Part shown: in pieces, positions 59,727-64,000 of the stretch
Layout of the letters: the number at the start of each line of letters is the position of its first letter
How positions within the stretch are numbered: the stretch's first letter is position 1
Source: Paratractidigestivibacter faecalis
Lineage (GTDB): Bacteria > Actinomycetota > Coriobacteriia > Coriobacteriales > Atopobiaceae
Length of the DNA stretch: 64,000 nt
Direction of reading: 5' to 3'
NCBI RefSeq assembly: GCF_003416765.1
Contig: NZ_QSNG01000001.1
Span: forward strand, 62,001-126,000
Translations under genes and position numbers: made by a program
The notes under the pieces: generated by a model
The model's input: only the letters and a program-made list of their open reading frames with translations
The model's database searches: none
What the model was told of the DNA's origin: nothing

Positions 59727-61073
59727 CTACGCCGCGGCTCCCGCCGGTATGGGGAGAAGTGCGTCCAGGTGGAAGACGTCGCCCTGGGCTCTGCAGGTCA
59801 GGGAGCCGCCCAGTCCCTCGGCGATCATCCGCATGCTGCGGACGCCAAAGCCGTGGTTGGCCTCGTCGGCCTTGCGGGTCTGGGGCAGCCCCTCCCCGCT
59901 GAAGCTCACCTGGCCGTCAAAAAAGTTCTCAACGTGGACGGAGACCATGTCGCCCGTGCGGCGCACCACCAGGCCGATGCTTCTGCGCTCAGGGTCGCCC
60001 AGGCGCTCGACGGCCTCGATGGCGTTGTCCAGGGCGTTCCCGAAGAACGAGTAGAGGTCGGTGGGCTCCACGAAGTCCAGGGCCCGCCCGTCCGCGATGC
60101 AACTGAGCGTGATGCCGTGCTTCTCGCAGTAGAGGCTCTTCTCGGTGAGGATGGTGTCTAGGGCGTCGTTTCCGCTCTTGACCACGGAATCGTAGACGCC
60201 CACCTCGCGGCTGATCTCATCCAGCACGCGGCCATCCACTGAGGCGCCGCCGCTTGCCAATGCGCGGATCTGGTGCTTGAGGTCGTGGCACTTGATGTTG
60301 ATGGCCTCGATGTTCTCCCTGCTCATCTGGTATTGCTTGGCCTCGGTGGCGCGCAGCCGCTCGATGGCGGCCATGTTGAGCCGGAGGCGCCGGTTGTAGA
60401 CGATCTCAAACACGGAGTACATGATGTACACGCAAAGCAGCAGGTAGACGGTGCTGAGCGTCTTGGCGTCGTAGCCCGGCACCCCAAGGCTCGGCACGGC
60501 GATATCCTTCACCACAACGTCCAGCACCATGTTGACCACAATGACCAGGGCCGTGACAACGACCATCACCGGATCGTCAATCTGCAAGAGGCCGTTCTTC
60601 TCCACGCGCCTGACAAAGAGCTGATAAGCGGCAGCGTACACGAGCAGCGAGACGAGCCAGAAGCGTCCGGCCCCCTCGAAAAGGGCGGGCGGGTAGCTGG
60701 CAAAGGGCCAGATGCCTCCGAGAGACCGCTCCACAGCCGAGGAGAGGTTCTCCAGCGAATAAGCCATCGAGCAGCAGAAGACCGAGGTCCACAGAGGGCA
60801 GTCGTAGACCTGGCGTTGCATAAAGACCGCAATCACCAGCTCGCCCACGAGGGTAAGGATGCCCACGAAGAGGGAGAGGTTGTCCGTAAGCGTGGGATAC
60901 ATCGAGAAGCCCTGGGTTACCGCCGCCCCGGCAAGGACCGTTACGCCCGCAAGAGTTAGGGTCGTGCGCAGCCGCGTCGGCTCCCGTTTGGGCAGCGTCC
61001 GCGAGAAGAGCCAAACTGCCAGTACCAGCTTGGCAATGGAACATGCCGCAACGACTGCTCCGTCGAAGTACAT
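59727..61073 (-). CDS. GHKL-family sensor histidine kinase (AgrC-like), cassette 2
   Basis: The 448-residue paralogue of the kinase at 54844 has N-terminal membrane segments, IKCHDLKHQIRAL with the likely phospho-His, FFGNALDNAIEAVERL and HGFGVRSMRMIAEGLGG. The two kinases share their catalytic half strongly and their membrane halves weakly, so they probably sense different ligands. The ATG overlaps the stop of the upstream LytTR gene. Confidence 0.9.
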   Translation of the reverse strand: MYFDGAVVAACSIAKLVLAVWLFSRTLPKREPTRLRTTLTLAGVTVLAGAAVTQGFSMYPTLTDNLSLFVGILTLVGELVIAVFMQRQVYDCPLWTSVFCCSMAYSLENLSSAVERSLGGIWPFASYPPALFEGAGRFWLVSLLVYAAAYQLFVRRVEKNGLLQIDDPVMVVVTALVIVVNMVLDVVVKDIAVPSLGVPGYDAKTLSTVYLLLCVYIMYSVFEIVYNRRLRLNMAAIERLRATEAKQYQMSRENIEAINIKCHDLKHQIRALASGGASVDGRVLDEISREVGVYDSVVKSGNDALDTILTEKSLYCEKHGITLSCIADGRALDFVEPTDLYSFFGNALDNAIEAVERLGDPERRSIGLVVRRTGDMVSVHVENFFDGQVSFSGEGLPQTRKADEANHGFGVRSMRMIAEGLGGSLTCRAQGDVFHLDALLPIPAGAAA

Positions 61074-61786
61074 CAGATGCTCCCGCCCAAGAAGCTCGTG
61101 ATGGTGGCCACGGCCTCGCGCTTGCGGGAGCGGCTGAAGTAGAGCACCTCGCCGCCGTGCATGACCAGCTCCCCGCCTCGGACGGCGCGCACGCGGTTCA
61201 TGTTGACCAGGCAGCTGTTGGAGATGCGCACGAAGGGGCCTCCCTCCACCTCCTGCTCAAAGGCCACGAGGCTGCCGTAGACCACGAGCGGCTCCCCCTC
61301 GCCCACCAGGTGGTACGAGAGGTCGTGCTTGCTGACCTCCACATACTCGATGTCGGAGAGCGCCACCACGCGCATGCCGTCGCGCGTGCCGATGGCGATG
61401 CTGCGGCTGCCGTTGCGTCGGATTCGGCGCATGGCCTTGTCCATGCGCATGCGGAAGTTGAAGTACGTCACCGGCTTGACGATGAAGTCCAGCGCGTCCA
61501 CCTCGTAGCCCTTGACGGCGTACTGTGCCAGGTTGGTCACAAAGATGATGGGCGTCTCTGAGTCGTAGGTGCGCATGAGCTGCGCGGCCTCCATGCCGTT
61601 GATGCCCGGCATCTGGATGTCCATGAAGACCAGGTCAAAGTGCTGGTGCGTCATCTCGAAGTCCATGGCGTTGCCGAAGCGCGTGACCACCAGCTCAAGG
61701 CCCTTCTCGTCTGCGTAGCGGGCAATGAACGACGCGAGGACGTCTGCGGCCTCCGGCTCGTCCTCAACGAGTGCGATGTTAGGCAT
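61073..61786 (-). CDS. LytTR-family response regulator, cassette 2
   Basis: The 237-residue receiver plus LytTR protein (NIALVEDEPEAADV, phospho-Asp in FMDIQMPGING, KPVTYFNF) is paralogous to the one at 56151. GGGAGAGGAGAG precedes ATG 61786. The divergent GH3 gene 2 and the repeats at 61884-61916 are its likely targets. Confidence 0.92.
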   Translation of the reverse strand: MPNIALVEDEPEAADVLASFIARYADEKGLELVVTRFGNAMDFEMTHQHFDLVFMDIQMPGINGMEAAQLMRTYDSETPIIFVTNLAQYAVKGYEVDALDFIVKPVTYFNFRMRMDKAMRRIRRNGSRSIAIGTRDGMRVVALSDIEYVEVSKHDLSYHLVGEGEPLVVYGSLVAFEQEVEGGPFVRISNSCLVNMNRVRAVRGGELVMHGGEVLYFSRSRKREAVATITSFLGGSI

Positions 61787-61883
61787 GGCTCTCCTCTCCC
61801 TTAGAGACGCATGTTAGCAATCTTTGGGAAGGTGGTTCTTCTGGCAGGTGACCGTTCTACCGTCTGTGCCTGCGTAAATGCTA

Positions 61884-61916
61884 ACCGTGCGGCAAAAGCG
61901 ACCGACCGTGCGGCAA
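61884..61916 (+). promoter_or_regulatory. Putative LytTR operator upstream of GH3 gene 2
   Basis: ACCGTGCGGCAA occurs at 61884-61895 and again, identical, at 61905-61916, a 21-base period. It lies about 85 bases before the GH3 start. It resembles the repeat pair at 56950-56982, which is in the opposite orientation. Confidence 0.65.
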
Positions 61917-62000
61917 CGTGTTTCAGCCGCCTTCCCGCTGGCTTAACTGAAGCCCAAGAGCGGGCGCAAAGGCCCGCCGGGAAGAGCAAGGGAGAAAACC

Positions 62001-64000
62001 ATGAGAGACATCACGCGCAGGGGCTTTATCGCCGGCAGCGCCATTGCCGCTGGTCTGGTGGGCCTGGCTGGCTGCAACGCCGGCGCTGGTTCGGCCGCAG
62101 ACCCGCTGGCCGCGCCCGCCGAGGACAAGTACCCCATCGACCCCGACAAGGACGGCGCCAAGGCCAAGTGGGCCTCCGAGCAGACTCGTGACGGCTGGTG
62201 CAAGGTCACCAACGAAGACGGCGGCGCCGAGCTGGGCGTCATGGACGAGGCCAAGATCATCCAGGTGGACGGCTACGCCTTCCGCGACGCCAACGGAAAC
62301 GGCAAGCTTGACCTCTACGAGGATTGGCGCCAGCCGGCGGGCGTGCGTGCCAAGGCCCTGGCCGACGAGCTGTCCGCCGACGAGATCATCCCCCTCATGT
62401 GGCACAACGGCTTCATGAGCACCGCCGCCCCGCTCGACGACGACTCCGTCGCCACCCTCAAGGAGGGCATGCGCGCCGGCGTCTCCCGCGCCATGGCCGA
62501 CAAGGACAACTACGCGGGCGCCATCGCGTGGATCAACGCCGTCCAGGAGTGGTGCGAGAAGAACGACCCGCACGGCATCCCGTACATGAACTCCACTGAC
62601 CCCTACCAGCTCTATGACATCCCCGACAACCACTGCCTGGTCTCGTCCTTCGACGCCGACCTGTGGAAGAAGTCCGGCCGCTACACCGGCCGCGCCTGGC
62701 GTGCCACCGGCGCCCGCGTGAACCTCGGACCCCAGGTCGACATCGGCTCCAACATCGTCTGGACGCGCCTGGGCGGCTCCATCTGCGAGGATCCCGCCGC
62801 CAACCGCGACCTTGCCAAGAACTTCGGCGGCGGCATGCAGTCCACCTGGGGCGACGACGCCTGCACCGACGACAAGGGCTGGGGCAAGGACTCCGTTGCC
62901 ATCATGCTCAAGCACTACGTGGGCGCCGGTGCCGTCGAGGGCGGTCGCAACGACCACAACGATGCGGGCAAGTACGACGTCTTCCCGGGCGACAACTTCA
63001 ACGCCCATCTCATCCCGTTCCTGGACGGTGGCCTGCATCTTGACTCCAAGACCGGCCAGATGGCGGCCGTCATGCCCAACTACGGCATCGCCTACACCGA
63101 CGACGAGTCCCTCGGCCCCATCTGGGGCGGCGCCTACAACAAGCGCAACCTGGGCATCCTTCGCAACGCCGGTTGGGACGGCATGATCACCACCGACTGG
63201 CAGATCCTGCGCGCCACCGACTTTGGCGACCGCGCCCACGGCGTCAAGGACCTCACCGAGCCCGAGCGCTTCGACAAGCTGCTCGAGGCGACCGTCGACC
63301 AGGTTGGCGGCGACTGGGCTCCCGAGATCGGCATGGAGGGCTACAAGCTCTACGAGAAGGACCACGGCGAGGACGAGGCCCTGGCGCGCGTTCGCGACTC
63401 CGCCCGTCGCATCTTTACGGTGATGAACCAGGTCCAGCTCTTTGACAACCCCTATTCCGACCGCGAGTACGCCAAGCAGGTCCTGAACGACCAGGCTGCC
63501 GCCGACTTTGGTCAGGAGTGCTCCAACAAGTCCATCGTCATGCTCAAGAACAAGGACGGCGTCATCTCCAAGGATGGCATCAAGGGCAAGCCCAAGTGCT
63601 ACATCCCGCAGAAGTTCGTCTCCGGCGGCATGTTTGGCAACGGCGTCCCGGCTCACTTCGAGCTGGCCGTTGACGAGGACGTTGCCAACGAGCTCTTTGA
63701 CGTGGTGACCGACACCGTGGGCGAGCCCACCGGCAAGCAGATGGCTTTTGGCCCCATGGCCGCCCCCGCCTCGGACGACCCGGTCTACCAGGCCTCCGAC
63801 GTCGTGCGCGCCACGCCCGAGCAGATCGCCGAGTGCCAGTACGCCGTGCTGCTTGTTGCCTCCCCGTCCACCGGCGCCGGCGAGCCTGGCGGCGGCATGT
63901 TCGGAGCCGCCCCGGCAGACACCCCCGCCGACGAGAAGTACCTGCCCATCTCCCTGCAGTACCGCCCCTACACCGCCGACACCGCCCGCGACCCCTCGCT
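62001..64000 (+). CDS. Secreted GH3-like lipoprotein with TAT signal, cassette 2 (partial)
   Basis: The frame is open from ATG 62001 to the end of the window, at least 666 residues. It has the same plan as the protein at 57073: twin-arginine ITRRGFIAGS, lipobox LAGC (Cys25), EF-hand loop DANGNGKLDLYE, MLKHYVGAG and ITTDWQ with the putative nucleophile Asp. A short Gly/Ala/Pro-rich stretch (GAGEPGGGMFGAAPADTPAD) near the right edge is absent from paralogue 1. GGGAGAAAACC precedes the ATG. Confidence 0.82.
   Translation, partial: MRDITRRGFIAGSAIAAGLVGLAGCNAGAGSAADPLAAPAEDKYPIDPDKDGAKAKWASEQTRDGWCKVTNEDGGAELGVMDEAKIIQVDGYAFRDANGNGKLDLYEDWRQPAGVRAKALADELSADEIIPLMWHNGFMSTAAPLDDDSVATLKEGMRAGVSRAMADKDNYAGAIAWINAVQEWCEKNDPHGIPYMNSTDPYQLYDIPDNHCLVSSFDADLWKKSGRYTGRAWRATGARVNLGPQVDIGSNIVWTRLGGSICEDPAANRDLAKNFGGGMQSTWGDDACTDDKGWGKDSVAIMLKHYVGAGAVEGGRNDHNDAGKYDVFPGDNFNAHLIPFLDGGLHLDSKTGQMAAVMPNYGIAYTDDESLGPIWGGAYNKRNLGILRNAGWDGMITTDWQILRATDFGDRAHGVKDLTEPERFDKLLEATVDQVGGDWAPEIGMEGYKLYEKDHGEDEALARVRDSARRIFTVMNQVQLFDNPYSDREYAKQVLNDQAAADFGQECSNKSIVMLKNKDGVISKDGIKGKPKCYIPQKFVSGGMFGNGVPAHFELAVDEDVANELFDVVTDTVGEPTGKQMAFGPMAAPASDDPVYQASDVVRATPEQIAECQYAVLLVASPSTGAGEPGGGMFGAAPADTPADEKYLPISLQYRPYTADTARDPS

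Noticed and set aside
61923-63656. 577-residue open frame on the minus strand
   Set aside because: It is antisense to the second GH3-like gene, whose motifs match its paralogue throughout.

Overview
The window is GC-rich, densely coded DNA from an anaerobic Gram-positive. The gene set points to an actinobacterium of the class Coriobacteriia, probably an Olsenella/Atopobium-type organism. It includes anaerobic ribonucleotide reductase, a glycyl-radical enzyme island, an archaeal-type split leuC/leuD, an AICAR transformylase split from its IMP cyclohydrolase, ECF transport, and expanded LytTR/GHKL regulators beside GH3-like lipoproteins. That placement is inference from content; no rRNA or tRNA gene was seen to confirm it.

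Layout. 1-2.6 kb: the end of a nickel/peptide-type ABC importer operon. 2.6-4.0 kb: an HTH protein and a HipA-like kinase broken by a G6 tract. 4.1-5.9 kb (minus): a NifU-like scaffold plus a GGGtGRT protein. 6.1-8.9 kb: an EamA exporter, NudC and a HAD phosphatase. 9.1-14.1 kb: leuACDB behind a leucine leader peptide and attenuator. 14.1-20.0 kb: a glycyl-radical enzyme, its activase, a GntR regulator and a fructose-type PTS permease, bracketed by two nearly identical 109-bp direct repeats. 20.0-25.8 kb: a HAD phosphatase, a 51-residue MsrA-like remnant, a MgtA ATPase and a transglutaminase-like protein. 25.8-31.8 kb (minus): nrdG, kdpE, kdpD, a small membrane protein and nrdD. 32.2-36.6 kb: an aminotransferase, a nitroreductase, a flavin reductase-like protein and RecQ. 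36.8-40.2 kb (minus): an ECF transporter (S, A1-A2 fusion, T) preceded by a leader peptide with three consecutive Trp codons and a terminator, so it is probably a tryptophan importer. 40.4-48.2 kb: a DUF2798-like membrane protein, MarR, DegV, an MFS exporter and a MacB-like ABC exporter. 48.3-51.4 kb: a ZTP riboswitch with purO/purH, and mntP behind a probable Mn riboswitch. 51.4-53.8 kb: a polar amino acid ABC importer behind a double operator. 54.1 kb: YsxC. 54.8-64 kb: two copies of a cassette in which a LytTR regulator and GHKL kinase are divergent from a TAT/lipoprotein GH3-like protein. The second GH3 runs off the window.

The strongest unusual signals are regulatory and structural. They are two amino-acid attenuators (Leu and Trp), two metabolite/metal riboswitches, putative LytTR operators with a 21-bp period, five families of dispersed intergenic repeats, and a short word (GCGAGAAG) far commoner than base composition predicts. 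The best candidates for undescribed biology are the repeat-bracketed glycyl-radical/PTS island, the GH3-two-component cassette, the GGGtGRT/NifU-like pair and the Trp-attenuated ECF operon.
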